A DNA stretch of 64,000 nt, taken from the NCBI RefSeq assembly GCF_009900715.1, contig NZ_JAAAJC010000002.1, positions 186,001-250,000 of the forward strand, written 5' to 3'. The stretch's first letter is position 1; each line of letters starts with the position of its first letter. Positions 8,827-17,835 of this stretch are shown in pieces. This DNA comes from Halococcus salsus (GTDB lineage Archaea > Halobacteriota > Halobacteria > Halobacteriales > Halococcaceae). Under the pieces are notes generated by a model. The model saw only the letters and a program-made list of their open reading frames with translations, had not been told where the DNA came from and did not search any database. A program made the translations under genes and the position numbers.

Positions 8827-9445
8827 ACGTAGTCGTGTCCGTGATGGGTTAAACGCGGTGCGGTTCCGTCGAGTGGGAAGGGATGATGAGTGGCTCAGTG
8901 GCCACTCGGCGGGAACGGAACCGGCGAGCCGGCTCGACGGGAAGCGATCCCCCGATCGAGTCGGTCGTCCATGAGCCATCGCAACGGCCGCGGTACAATA
9001 AATCCGAGGGGTCGTGAGCACACCCGCCGGAGGGGAGTGGCCGACCCGTTGCGGTGCGGCTGCTGTCGGCGCGCGGGAGGCTGAAAGCCGACTCGCGCGA
9101 GGGATGAGTGAAGCGAGTGAGCGAAGCGAACGAGCGGAACGAATCGGCTGGGGAGGTATGTGGCCGATGCGGGGCGGAGGCGGTCTCTCGTTTGTGTCGG
9201 GATTCGTGAACTGTGCTGCTACGATCGTGAACTAATCTGGAAGACGGATCGGAGAACCTCCGGAGTGCCACCAGAACTTCGACATCGAACGCGCGCTCGA
9301 ATACACCCCGCTCGCGGTCGGCCTCAGGGAAGCGGGCGAACTCGTGGCGGCACGGGGCCCCATCTCCTCCCCGCAGAGTATTTTTCAGCGATCCGTAGAC
9401 GATCGGTGTCGGTAGATTAATACTATGGAGAATAGTTGACAATGT
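8827..9445. other. Non-coding gap between proS and the TAXI operon
   Basis: About 620 bases with no convincing gene. It holds the divergent promoters of proS (near 8853) and of the TAXI lipoprotein gene (near 9415). Between them is a stretch rich in GAGCGAAGCGAACGAG-type repeats (about 9100-9140). That stretch is enclosed by near-complementary arms AGCCGACTCG (9086-9095) and CGAATCGGCT (9140-9149), which could form a long hairpin with one mismatch. Short open frames here look like chance frames in high-GC DNA. Confidence 0.5.
9415..9422 (+). promoter_or_regulatory. TATA box of the TAXI transporter operon
   Basis: GATTAATA lies about 27 bases before the ATG at 9446, giving a leaderless transcript for the TAXI lipoprotein and probably the whole operon. 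Confidence 0.55.
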
Positions 9446-10684
9446 ATGGCTCCAAACGACGAGCGGACACGACGGACCGAGACCGACGACTCCAACGCGT
9501 CGCGCCGACGATTCCTCAAGTCGGCGGGTGCGGTCGGCGTCGTCGCGGCGGGCGGGCTGGCCGGCTGTTCCGGTGGCGGCGGTGGCGGCAACGAGTCGGG
9601 CAACGGCTCCGGTGGCGGAGGCACGAGCGGTTCCGGCGGCGGAACCAGCGGTGGCGGTGGCGGCGGTGGTGGATCGAGCGGTAACGGGTCGAGCTCGGGC
9701 GGCGGGGGCGGCAACGCGCTCGTCTGGGACGCGGGCGGAACTGGTGGAACGTACTACCCCCTCTCGAACGAGATCAAACAGGTCGTCGAGTCGAACACCG
9801 ACTTCAGCCTCCAGGTGCGCTCGACGGGCGCGTCGGTCGAGAACGTCGGCAGCCTCTCGGACGGCTCCGCCGACTTCGCGCTGATCCAGAACGACGTCGC
9901 CTTCTTCGCGAAGAACGGCACCGGCATCGACGCCTTCGAGGGCAACGCGATCGAGAACCTCCGCGGCGTCGGGACCCTCTACCCGGAGACCATCACGGTC
10001 GTCACGCCCGGTGACAGCGACATCGCGTCGCTCTCGGACCTCAGCGGCGCGACGATCAACACCGGCGACCTCGGAAGCGGGACCCAGGTCGACGCGAACG
10101 CGATCCTCGAAGCCGTCGGTGTCACCGACTTCTCCGAACAGAACACCGACTTCTCGCAGGCCGCCGAACAGATCCAGAACGGCGACATCGACGCGGCGTT
10201 CGTCGTCGGCGGCTGGCCGGTCGGCGCGATCGCCGAGCTCGCCGAGACCAGCTCGATCGGGATCGTGGCGATCGAGGGCGAGGAACGCCAGCAGGTCAAA
10301 CAGGCCGCGGACTACTTCGCGGACGACCGGATCCCTGGCGGGACCTACCAGGGCGTCAGCGAACCGAAGCCCACCGTCTCCGTGCAGGCGATGATCGCGA
10401 CGACCACCCAGGTCCCCGAGGAGACCGTCGAGACGGTCACCGCCGCGGTCTTCGACAACGTCTCCGACCTCACGATAAAGACCGAGTTCATCAGCGCGGG
10501 GTCGGCACAGGAGGGGATGTCGATCGAACTCCACCCGGGCGCGGCGGCCTACTTCGAGTCCGGCGGCGGGTCGGGCAACGCCAGCGGGACTTCCGGAACC
10601 AGCGAGACCGGGATGGGCGGGACGACCGGCGGCACGAGCGGCACCGCCGAAACCGGGATGGGCGGCGGAACGACCAGCTCCTGA
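9446..10684 (+). CDS. TAXI-family TRAP transporter solute-binding lipoprotein
   Basis: A 412-residue extracytoplasmic binding protein for a TRAP transporter of the TAXI type. The N-terminus has a twin-arginine motif (SRRRFLK, residues 19-25) and a lipobox LAGC with Cys41, so it should be Tat-exported and lipid-anchored. A Gly/Ser linker follows (about 42-88). The TAXI fold starts at LVWDAGGTGGTYYPLSNE and includes DGSADFALIQNDVAF. An unusual feature is the C-terminal 40-residue Gly/Ser/Thr tail with two copies of a GTSGTxETGMGG unit. It is the first gene of an operon with a DUF1850 protein and a fused permease. The substrate is unknown; TAXI systems commonly carry glutamate or other organic acids. 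Confidence 0.92.
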   Translation: MAPNDERTRRTETDDSNASRRRFLKSAGAVGVVAAGGLAGCSGGGGGGNESGNGSGGGGTSGSGGGTSGGGGGGGGSSGNGSSSGGGGGNALVWDAGGTGGTYYPLSNEIKQVVESNTDFSLQVRSTGASVENVGSLSDGSADFALIQNDVAFFAKNGTGIDAFEGNAIENLRGVGTLYPETITVVTPGDSDIASLSDLSGATINTGDLGSGTQVDANAILEAVGVTDFSEQNTDFSQAAEQIQNGDIDAAFVVGGWPVGAIAELAETSSIGIVAIEGEERQQVKQAADYFADDRIPGGTYQGVSEPKPTVSVQAMIATTTQVPEETVETVTAAVFDNVSDLTIKTEFISAGSAQEGMSIELHPGAAAYFESGGGSGNASGTSGTSETGMGGTTGGTSGTAETGMGGGTTSS

Positions 10685-10768
10685 GCGGGCCGGAACGGCG
10701 GTCGCGAGTCTCTCTCCATACCTCTCACATGCACCTGACCGAGAAATGACGGCACGGGAATCGAGTCG

Positions 10769-11278
10769 ATGACGAACCGGCGAGCCAAACGCGTGGTCGG
10801 TCTGGCGGTCGTGGCCATAGCGGCCGTCGTGGCCGTCACCGCCGTCGCCGCCGCCACGCCCGGCGGGAACGTCCTCGTCGTCGCGGACGCCGACACCGGC
10901 GAGCAGCTGCTCACCACACCGGTCGAGGAGGGCACGCCGGTGATGCTCAACTACACCCACAGCGTGGAGAAGACCCCCGTCCACGACATCTACCGGGTCA
11001 ACAACGGCTCGCTGGAGATGACGCGCATGGAGTTCCAGTCCTACGGCTGGGGGTTACCCGCACGCGAGAACGTGACCCGGGAGGGCAAGTGGTTCGTCTT
11101 CGACCCCCCGGGCACCTACGAGGAGCTCTACGTCGAACCCGGCTCCGTCGCCGGCCACCGACTCCGCGTCGGTGACGAACACTACGACCTCGTGGCGCTC
11201 TCCGATGGCGACGGCGTCCGGCTCTCGATCGAACGGCGCTCGATGCTGACGACCACCCTCGACGAGTTCAACCGATGA
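10769..11278 (+). CDS. DUF1850 protein of the TAXI transporter
   Basis: 169 residues. A single hydrophobic N-terminal segment (about 9-29) suggests a signal or anchor, and the rest is outside the membrane. The family hallmark is NYTHSVEKTPVHDIYR (about 57-72), followed by FQSYGWGLP. DUF1850 proteins regularly accompany TAXI-type TRAP transporters, as here, but their job is not established. The stop codon overlaps the start of the permease gene by four bases (ATGA), indicating translational coupling. Confidence 0.88.
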   Translation: MTNRRAKRVVGLAVVAIAAVVAVTAVAAATPGGNVLVVADADTGEQLLTTPVEEGTPVMLNYTHSVEKTPVHDIYRVNNGSLEMTRMEFQSYGWGLPARENVTREGKWFVFDPPGTYEELYVEPGSVAGHRLRVGDEHYDLVALSDGDGVRLSIERRSMLTTTLDEFNR

Positions 11279-14010
11279 GTACCGATACACCACCCGACGA
11301 CCCGAACGACGACCGGACCGACGAGACGACCGAGGACCCCGAGGAGCTCATCGACGAGCTCGAACGCCGGCGGTCGCTTCGGGGGACCGCCGCGTTGGTG
11401 GTCCTCGTCGTCGGCGTGCTCTTCTCGGCCTACCAGCTCTGGCTCGCCGCCCGCGGGTTCTTCTTCGAGGTCACACTACCCTTCGTCGGCGAGGTCGGCC
11501 CCGGCTCGCTCCAGTCGCTCCAGGTCAACAGCATCCACGTCACCGTCGGGCTGCTCCTCACCTTCCTGCTGTTCCCGGCGAGCCAGGGCGACGGCGCGCT
11601 GTCGAAACGGCTGGCCCGGGTCGTCCCGGGGCTCGAAACCCGTCTCGGTACTGACCATCCGGCGACGCGCGGTGTGCGCGGCGTGCGTCGTGGCGTCCGA
11701 TGGCTCCTGCTCGACCCCGACCGCAACCGCGTGACGCCCGTCGACGCGGTCTTGCTGGTGCTCTCGGCGCTCACGACCCTCTACATGTTGACCGAGTTCG
11801 AGGAGATCAACCTCCTCCGGTCGCTGGGGCTGGACTCCGGACAGACGATCGTCGAGGTGTACCCGTTCCTCGACCTGCCGGTGCAGGCGATTTCGGCGCT
11901 CGGCATCCCGCTGGACGAGGTCTCCTACGCGTTCGTGCTCGGGGCGATCGGGATCCTCCTCGTGCTCGAAGCCACCCGGCGCACCCTCGGGGTCTACCTC
12001 ATGGGGATCGTCGGGTCGTTCATCGTCTACGCGCGGTACGGCTACCTGATCCCGGGCGACGCCCCAATCGTGGGCGTGCTCGGGCGGATCCAGCAGGTCG
12101 GCTGGGCCGACATCATCCAGAACCTCTGGTACAACACCGCGAACGGCGTCTTCGGTGTCCCAGTACAGGTGAGCGTGCAGTTCATCTACATCTTCATCCT
12201 GTTCGGGGCGTTCCTCGAGATGAGCGGCGCGGGCCAGTGGTTCATCGACCTCGCCTACGCCGCGACCGGCCGGCGGAAGGGCGGGCCGGCGAAGGCGTCG
12301 ATCCTCGCCTCCGGCTTCATGGGGATGATCTCCGGGTCGTCGATCGCGAACACCGTCACCACGGGGGCGTTCACGATCCCGCTGATGAAGCGCACGGGCT
12401 ACCGCTCTGAGTTCGCGGGCGGCGTCGAGGCCTCGGCCTCCTCCGGCGGCCAGATCCTCCCGCCGGTGATGGGCGCGGCGGCGTTCCTGATCGTCGAGTA
12501 CACGGGCACCCCGTTCGCGGACGTGATCGTCGCGGCGCTGGTTCCCGCGGTGGTGTTCTTCTTCGGGGTCTGGGTGATGGTCCACCTCGAAGCCTCACGG
12601 ATGGGGCTCGGCGGCGTCGACCCTAGCGAACTCGTGGCGCTCGGCTCACACCTCCGGCGGGGCTGGTTCTACCTCTTGCCGCTCGGATTGCTGCTCTACT
12701 ACCTCATCGGCGTCCGGCTGACGGTCGCGCGCTCGGCGTGGTACACCGTCGTCGCCATCGCCGCGCTGGTCGCGCTGGTCGCGGCCTACAACGAGCGCAC
12801 GCGCTGGCCGCTGCTCGGCGTCATTGGGGCCGTCGTCGGTGGCGAGTTCGTCGCCCACCTCGTGGCCGGCACGGGGATCGTCGGCGCGGTGACGGGTGCC
12901 GGGGGTGCGGGGATGGCACCGGTGGCGGCCGCCGCGGCGGTCGGGGGCGACCTCGGCTGGATCGTCATCGCCGTGAGCGTGCTCACCTTGCTCGCTCGGC
13001 CCCGGTCGGCCGCGCCGCTGCTGAACTACGACGCCCAGGTCGACGAGGCGACCGAGAACGTGGCCGATTCGGTCGGGTGGTCGTCGCTCGCCGACAACCG
13101 AGCGCTCGGCTACGGCTCGTTCCTCGTGAAGGCGATGGAGTCGGGGGCACGAACCGCCACCCCGGTGGTCATCGCGGTGGCCGCGGCGGGCGTCATCCCC
13201 GGCGTCATCAGCACCACTGGCCTCGGCCCGAACCTCACGTCGTTGATCCTCTCGGTGGCGGGCGGGTCGCTCGTCGTCCTGCTGGTGATCACCGCCATCT
13301 CGTCGATCATCCTCGGGATGGGGATGCCGACCACCGTGACCTACATCATCCTGGTCTCGCTGCTCGGAACCGCCATCGCCGAGTTCGAGGTCCCGTTACT
13401 CGCAGCGCACCTGTTCATCCTCTACTTCGGCGTGATCGCCGACATCACGCCGCCGGTCGCGGTCGCCGCCTACGCCGCCTCCGGGATCGCGAAGTCCGAC
13501 CCGTTCCAGACCGGGATCGAGGCGTTCTCGCTCTCGCTCAACAAGGTCATCGTGCCGTTCGCGTTCGTCTTCGTCCCGGGGATCGCGTTACTCCGACGGA
13601 CCGCGGGCGTGCCGGCGGACGCCGACGAGGCCTACCACGTCCTCGGGCTCGCCGACGTGCTCGACGTCGGCTACTTCGTCCCGGAGGTCGCCGTCCCGAT
13701 CGTCGGGGTGTTCCTCGGCGTCGTCGCGCTCGCCGCGACGGTCATCGGCTTCCTCTACACCGACGTCTCGCGTGGCGAGCGCGCCGCGTTCGCGGTCGCC
13801 GCCGTCCTGTTGATGGCCCCCGCCCTGCTGTTCAACCCCGTCCAAACCCTCCTCGGCGCGAACGCCGGGTTCGGACCGCTGACCTTCGACCTCGCGCTCC
13901 GTGCGGTCGGCGGGGTGTTGTTCGCCGCGCTGGCGCTCTCGAACCGGCGGCGAGCCGGGTCGGGAGCCACCCCCGCAGAGGAGGGGGAATCGTCCGCGAC
14001 CGAGGCCTGA
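11275..14010 (+). CDS. Fused TRAP transporter permease (4TM + 12TM)
   Basis: 911 residues, the fused DctQ/DctM-type permease of a TAXI TRAP transporter; it drives secondary uptake of the solute captured by the lipoprotein. After a hydrophilic acidic N-terminus (about 1-40) there are numerous hydrophobic segments. The large-subunit signature is GSSIANTVTTGAFTIPLMK followed by EASASSGGQILPPVMGAAAF, repeated in pseudo-symmetric form as IILGMGMPTTVTYIILVSLL and ADITPPVAVAAYAASGIA. A Gly/Ala-rich extra region near residues 520-565 divides the two halves. The C-terminus is a short charged tail. It overlaps the DUF1850 gene by four bases and ends the operon. Confidence 0.95.
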   Translation: MSTDTPPDDPNDDRTDETTEDPEELIDELERRRSLRGTAALVVLVVGVLFSAYQLWLAARGFFFEVTLPFVGEVGPGSLQSLQVNSIHVTVGLLLTFLLFPASQGDGALSKRLARVVPGLETRLGTDHPATRGVRGVRRGVRWLLLDPDRNRVTPVDAVLLVLSALTTLYMLTEFEEINLLRSLGLDSGQTIVEVYPFLDLPVQAISALGIPLDEVSYAFVLGAIGILLVLEATRRTLGVYLMGIVGSFIVYARYGYLIPGDAPIVGVLGRIQQVGWADIIQNLWYNTANGVFGVPVQVSVQFIYIFILFGAFLEMSGAGQWFIDLAYAATGRRKGGPAKASILASGFMGMISGSSIANTVTTGAFTIPLMKRTGYRSEFAGGVEASASSGGQILPPVMGAAAFLIVEYTGTPFADVIVAALVPAVVFFFGVWVMVHLEASRMGLGGVDPSELVALGSHLRRGWFYLLPLGLLLYYLIGVRLTVARSAWYTVVAIAALVALVAAYNERTRWPLLGVIGAVVGGEFVAHLVAGTGIVGAVTGAGGAGMAPVAAAAAVGGDLGWIVIAVSVLTLLARPRSAAPLLNYDAQVDEATENVADSVGWSSLADNRALGYGSFLVKAMESGARTATPVVIAVAAAGVIPGVISTTGLGPNLTSLILSVAGGSLVVLLVITAISSIILGMGMPTTVTYIILVSLLGTAIAEFEVPLLAAHLFILYFGVIADITPPVAVAAYAASGIAKSDPFQTGIEAFSLSLNKVIVPFAFVFVPGIALLRRTAGVPADADEAYHVLGLADVLDVGYFVPEVAVPIVGVFLGVVALAATVIGFLYTDVSRGERAAFAVAAVLLMAPALLFNPVQTLLGANAGFGPLTFDLALRAVGGVLFAALALSNRRRAGSGATPAEEGESSATEA

Positions 14011-14015
14011 GACCA

Positions 14016-14492
14016 CTACTCGATCGCGAACGGGCTCTCGCGTTCGGTCCACTCCCAACCCGGGAGCCGTGTCTGGAACCCCGCCGCGAGCGCGGCGTCG
14101 AGGTCGTCGAGTCCCGCGGGTCCCGCCGTGTGGGTCGTGACGTCGGCGTAGTGGAAGGTGGCCTCGCCGAGCAGGCGGAGCGGCTGGGTCCCCGCGACCA
14201 TCCCCGCGAGCTCGCGCCCGAGGAGTTCGTCGACCACGAAGCCCGGGTAGTCGCCCTCGACGTCGAGCTCGCGGAGCACGCGAACGAGAGCCGCGACGTT
14301 CACCGCGAGGTCGCCGTCGGCGAACACGTCGTCGACCGCACGCCGGTACTCGTCCCGTGTCACGCGCCCGACCTCGGTGTCGAACGCCGCCCCGAGGTCG
14401 GCACGGACCTCGTTGACGAGGGGGACCACTCGCGGGGCGCGCTCGACGGTCCAGTCGCGTTCGGCCGCCACGGCCGCGGGTGTGAGTCGCAT
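14016..14492 (-). CDS. Haloarchaeal protein of unknown function
   Basis: 158 residues, soluble, starting MRLTPAAVAAERDWTVERAP. I do not recognise a family; the composition (Leu, Val, acidic residues, no cysteines) looks like a helical cytosolic protein. A longer frame exists to 14549, but a TATA-like TTATAAAA on the minus strand (14537-14544) lies inside that extension. The ATG at 14492 is therefore the more likely start. It converges with the TAXI permease gene, its stop being five bases beyond the permease stop, and is divergent from the termination factor gene. Confidence 0.6.
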   Translation of the reverse strand: MRLTPAAVAAERDWTVERAPRVVPLVNEVRADLGAAFDTEVGRVTRDEYRRAVDDVFADGDLAVNVAALVRVLRELDVEGDYPGFVVDELLGRELAGMVAGTQPLRLLGEATFHYADVTTHTAGPAGLDDLDAALAAGFQTRLPGWEWTERESPFAIE

Positions 14493-14621
14493 GGGTCGAC
14501 CCACGCGACGCGCTCGGGTGGCTCTTTTGCGAAAGGTTTTATAATCCACATCCTATACCCGAGGGTACACGCGGGTTTTCGGGCCTCACAGTGCCGAAGC
14601 GCATCGAGACCCGAACCCACG

Positions 14622-14635
14622 GGCCCGTACGGGCC
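14622..14635. repeat. 14-bp perfect palindrome before the termination-factor gene
   Basis: GGCCCGTACGGGCC, a perfect palindrome about 150 bases before the ATG of the FttA gene. It lies in a 290-base gap that also carries the promoter of the divergent unknown gene. It could be an operator or a 5'-UTR hairpin. No TATA box is visible 27 bases before that ATG, so a longer leader is likely. Confidence 0.4.
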
Positions 14636-14782
14636 GAACAACCTCCAGAGTGTATCGTATGCTATACGCGTCGCGTTTCCGACGACCGACGACCCGCCAG
14701 CGGCGTCGCCGGAGCGGGTCGCGGGTCGGACGCGTGGAGCCTCGATACACCGACCATCCTCTCACATGACCCGAGTCTCAGT

Positions 14783-16693
14783 ATGAGTACGGTAGACAAA
14801 CAGCTCGACGAAATCGAGTCGACGATAACGAACCAGCTCCCCGACCGGATCTCCGTGACGGACGTGACCTACGAGGGTCCCGAGCTCGTGATCTACACAC
14901 GGGACCCGAAGGAGTTCGCACGCAACGGCGACCTCGTGCGGAACCTCGCGGGCCAGCTCCGAAAGCGGATCACGGTGCGGCCCGAACCCGACTCCCTCAC
15001 CCCCGAGGCCGACGCCCGCGCGGCGGTCCTCGACGTGATCCCCGACAAGGCCGACGTCTCGGAGCTCGACTTCCACGAGGACACCGGCGAGGTCGTGATC
15101 CAGGCCGCCAAACCCGGCATGGTGATCGGCCGCCACGGCTCCACCCTCCGCGAGATAACCAAGAAAGTCGGCTGGACGCCGGAGGTCGTCCGGACCCCGC
15201 CGATCGAGTCCTCGACGGTCTCGAACGTTCGGAGCTTCCTCAAACAGGAGCGCGAGGAACGCCGCGACATCCTCGAACGCGTCGGGCGGCAGATCCACCG
15301 CGACCAGATGTCCGACGACGAGTGGGTCCGGATCACGACCCTCGGGTGCTGTCGGGAGGTCGGCCGGGCGAGCTTCATCCTCTCGACCCCCGAGACACGG
15401 ATCCTGATCGACTGTGGCGACAAACCGGGTTCGGACGACACGCCCTACCTCCAGATCCCCGAGGCGAACCCGCTGAACTCGCTCGACGCGGTGGTCCTGA
15501 CCCACGCCCACCTCGACCACTCCGCGCTGATCCCGCTGTTGTTCAAGTACGGCTACGACGGCCCGATCTACACAACCGAACCGACCCGCGACCTGATGGG
15601 GCTCCTCCAGCTCGACTACCTCGACGTCGCCTCGAAGGAGGGGCGCACCCCACCCTACGAGAGCGCGATGGTGCGCGAGGCGGTCAAACACACTATCCCT
15701 GTCGAATACGGCGACGTCACCGACATCGCGCCCGACATCAAGCTCACCCTCCACAACGCCGGCCACATCCTCGGGAGTTCGGTGGCGCACTTCCACATCG
15801 GCGACGGCTTCTACAACGTCGCGTTCTCGGGCGACATCCACTACGACGACACCCGGCTGTTCAACGGCGCGGTCAACGACTTCCCGCGGGTCGAGACCCT
15901 CGTGATGGAGTCGACCTACGGGGGCCGCAACGACTACCAGACCGACCAGGCCGACTCCGAGCAGCGGCTGGTCGACGTGATCAACGAGACCCACGACAAG
16001 GGCGGGAAGATACTGATCCCCGCGTTCGCCGTGGGCCGCTCACAGGAGATCATGTTGGTGGTCGAGGAGGCGATGCGCAAGGGGAAGATCCCGGAGATGC
16101 CGATCCACCTCGACGGGATGATCTGGGAGGCCACCGCGATCCACTCGACCTATCCCGAGTACCTCCGTGACGACCTCCGGGATCGTATCTTCCACGACGA
16201 CGAGAACCCGTTCCTCGCCCCGCAGTTCAACCACATCGACGCCGGCGAGGAGGAACGCGAGGAGATCGCGGCGGGCGATCCTGCGATCATTCTCTCGACC
16301 TCCGGGATGGTCACCGGCGGGCCGATCATGTCCTGGCTCTCACACCTCGGCGGCGACCCGGATACCACGATGACCTTCGTCGGCTACCAGGCTCAGGGCA
16401 CGCTCGGCCGCCGGATCCAGAACGGCTGGGACGAGGTCCCGATGAACGGCGGGCGCGGCCGCGGCGGCACCCTCAGCCTCGAACTCGACGTCGAGACCGT
16501 CGACGGCTTCTCCGGCCACGCCGACAGACAGGGGCTCGAGAACTTCGTGAAGACGATGAACCCCCGTCCGGAGAAGGTGCTCTGTGTCCACGGCGACGAA
16601 CGCAGCGTCCAGGACTTCTCCTCGGCGCTCTATCACAACTACAACATGCGGACCTTCGCCCCGAAGAACCTCGAAACCTTCCGGTTCAAGTAG
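14783..16693 (+). CDS. fttA: Archaeal transcription termination factor aCPSF1/FttA (KH, beta-CASP ribonuclease)
   Basis: 636 residues, the expected length. FttA cleaves RNA behind RNA polymerase to end transcription. N-terminal KH domains come first, with the GxxG loop in VIGRHGSTLREIT near residue 115. The metallo-beta-lactamase motif is THAHLDHS near residue 240, followed by NAGHILGSSV and the metal-ligand Asp in FSGDIHYDD. Beta-CASP motifs include MESTYGG, GFSGHADRQG and LCVHGDE toward the C-terminus. The frame is open upstream to 14591, but the protein family begins at MSTVDKQLDEIES. It is a single-gene transcription unit. Confidence 0.97.
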   Translation: MSTVDKQLDEIESTITNQLPDRISVTDVTYEGPELVIYTRDPKEFARNGDLVRNLAGQLRKRITVRPEPDSLTPEADARAAVLDVIPDKADVSELDFHEDTGEVVIQAAKPGMVIGRHGSTLREITKKVGWTPEVVRTPPIESSTVSNVRSFLKQEREERRDILERVGRQIHRDQMSDDEWVRITTLGCCREVGRASFILSTPETRILIDCGDKPGSDDTPYLQIPEANPLNSLDAVVLTHAHLDHSALIPLLFKYGYDGPIYTTEPTRDLMGLLQLDYLDVASKEGRTPPYESAMVREAVKHTIPVEYGDVTDIAPDIKLTLHNAGHILGSSVAHFHIGDGFYNVAFSGDIHYDDTRLFNGAVNDFPRVETLVMESTYGGRNDYQTDQADSEQRLVDVINETHDKGGKILIPAFAVGRSQEIMLVVEEAMRKGKIPEMPIHLDGMIWEATAIHSTYPEYLRDDLRDRIFHDDENPFLAPQFNHIDAGEEEREEIAAGDPAIILSTSGMVTGGPIMSWLSHLGGDPDTTMTFVGYQAQGTLGRRIQNGWDEVPMNGGRGRGGTLSLELDVETVDGFSGHADRQGLENFVKTMNPRPEKVLCVHGDERSVQDFSSALYHNYNMRTFAPKNLETFRFK

Positions 16694-16703
16694 TTTCGAG
16701 AAT

Positions 16704-17555
16704 TCACACACCGCGAAGCCCGAGGATCGCTCGGGCCTCGGCGGGCGTCGCGACCGGTCGCCCGAGTTCGTTCGCGACCCGAACCACGCGCTCGACCAGC
16801 TGGGCGTTCGACGCGGCGAGCTCGCCACGGCGGTAGTAGACGTTGTCCTCCAGTCCGACGCGGACGTGTCCCCCGAAGAGGACCCCCATCGTCGCGAACG
16901 GGAGTTGGTGGCGACCGAATCCCAAGGTGTTGAACGTGGCACCTTCGGGGAGGTCGTCGATCGCGGTCAGGAAGTTTCGCGGCGTGGGGCGAGTGAGCGT
17001 GCCCGGCCCGAAGATCAGGGTCGCGTAGACCGGGTCGGCGAGGTCACGGCGGTCGAGGAGTCCTCGGATCTCGTTGCGGTGGCCGTCGTTGAAGACCTCC
17101 AACTCGGGTTTGATGCCTCGCTCGTGCATCTCGTCGTAGAGCGAGTCCACCAGCCCGCGCGTGTTCTCGCTGGTGAGGTGTGCGTACCGATTGAGTGGCC
17201 CCATGTCGAGCGAGGCCATCTCGGGTGCCGGGTCGGTCCGGAGCGGCCGGTGGCGGTCGGCGTCGGGTGCGGCGGTCCCTCCAGTTGAGTGCTGGATGAT
17301 CACGTCGTCCGCGTGGCGGCGAACCGCGTCGTCGATCGCCTGGAAGCGCCCGGTGTCGAACGTGCGCTCGCCGTTGGGTCGCCGGGCGTGGAGGTGGACG
17401 ACCGCCGCCCCCGCTCGCTCCGCCGCGGCCGCCGCCCGCCCGATCTCCTCGGGGCTTTCGGGGAGGTTCGGGGTCGCCTCCTTGCCGTGGACGCCGCCGG
17501 TGAGCGCCGCGGTCACGATGACGGGCTCGTCGGCGAGAAAGGAATCGTAGCTCAT
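16704..17555 (-). CDS. BKACE-family 3-keto acid cleavage enzyme (DUF849)
   Basis: 283 residues of the beta-keto acid cleavage enzyme family, zinc enzymes that condense a beta-keto acid with acetyl-CoA to give acetoacetate and a CoA ester. Visible features are VIVTAALTGGVHGKEATPNLP at the start, the zinc-ligand pair in VVHLHAR, the Ser/Gly strand IIQHSTGGTA, and the late GGHVRVGLEDNVY motif with the catalytic region. The physiological substrate is not predictable; lysine degradation and carnitine-type substrates are known in the family. Its start overlaps the stop of a 59-residue four-cysteine protein by four bases, so the two are translationally coupled. Confidence 0.9.
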   Translation of the reverse strand: MSYDSFLADEPVIVTAALTGGVHGKEATPNLPESPEEIGRAAAAAERAGAAVVHLHARRPNGERTFDTGRFQAIDDAVRRHADDVIIQHSTGGTAAPDADRHRPLRTDPAPEMASLDMGPLNRYAHLTSENTRGLVDSLYDEMHERGIKPELEVFNDGHRNEIRGLLDRRDLADPVYATLIFGPGTLTRPTPRNFLTAIDDLPEGATFNTLGFGRHQLPFATMGVLFGGHVRVGLEDNVYYRRGELAASNAQLVERVVRVANELGRPVATPAEARAILGLRGV

Positions 17556-17731
17556 TCGGCGTGCTCGCGGTAGATCTCGCAGTGGCGCTCGTGATCGAGG
17601 TCGTAGCGGTCGTTACAGATGTCGGCACGCATCGGCTCGACGAACCGCTCGGCCGCCGTACAGTACGCCCGCTCGGTGTCGAACTCGTGGTCGCCGGCCG
17701 CCGCACGGTAGCTGAGATACGGGCAGGACAT
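17552..17731 (-). CDS. Small four-cysteine protein coupled to the BKACE gene
   Basis: 59 residues starting MSCPYLSYRAA. Four cysteines at positions 3, 24, 39 and 51 are spread along the chain, with conserved-looking stretches FVEPMRADICNDRY and HERHCEIYREH. The spacing is not a classical zinc ribbon; metal or Fe-S binding is possible but unproven. The frame extends to 17785, but the ATG at 17731 lies 27 bases after a TATA-like CGTTACC and matches the start of the Cys-containing sequence. The last four bases overlap the BKACE start (ATGA). Confidence 0.7.
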   Translation of the reverse strand: MSCPYLSYRAAAGDHEFDTERAYCTAAERFVEPMRADICNDRYDLDHERHCEIYREHAE

Positions 17732-17805
17732 GCGATGGAATCGGGTCGCGACGGGGTAACGATTTCCCCGCCTCGCGACTCCCACCGTGCCCGTCGTCCC
17801 GGTGG

Positions 17806-17811
17806 CTATTT
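17806..17811 (+). promoter_or_regulatory. TATA box of the cytidine deaminase gene
   Basis: CTATTT lies about 28 bases before the ATG at 17836, consistent with a leaderless transcript. Confidence 0.45.
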
Positions 17812-17835
17812 CATCCCGCGCCGGCCAGAACGAGC

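Noticed and set aside
9160-9420. Short plus-strand frame before the TAXI gene
   Set aside because: No promoter at the right place, Arg-rich composition, no recognisable motif; probably chance.
8849-10984. 711-codon minus-strand frame opposite the TAXI lipoprotein gene
   Set aside because: It is antisense to a clear lipoprotein gene with Tat signal and TAXI motifs, and has no recognisable domain.
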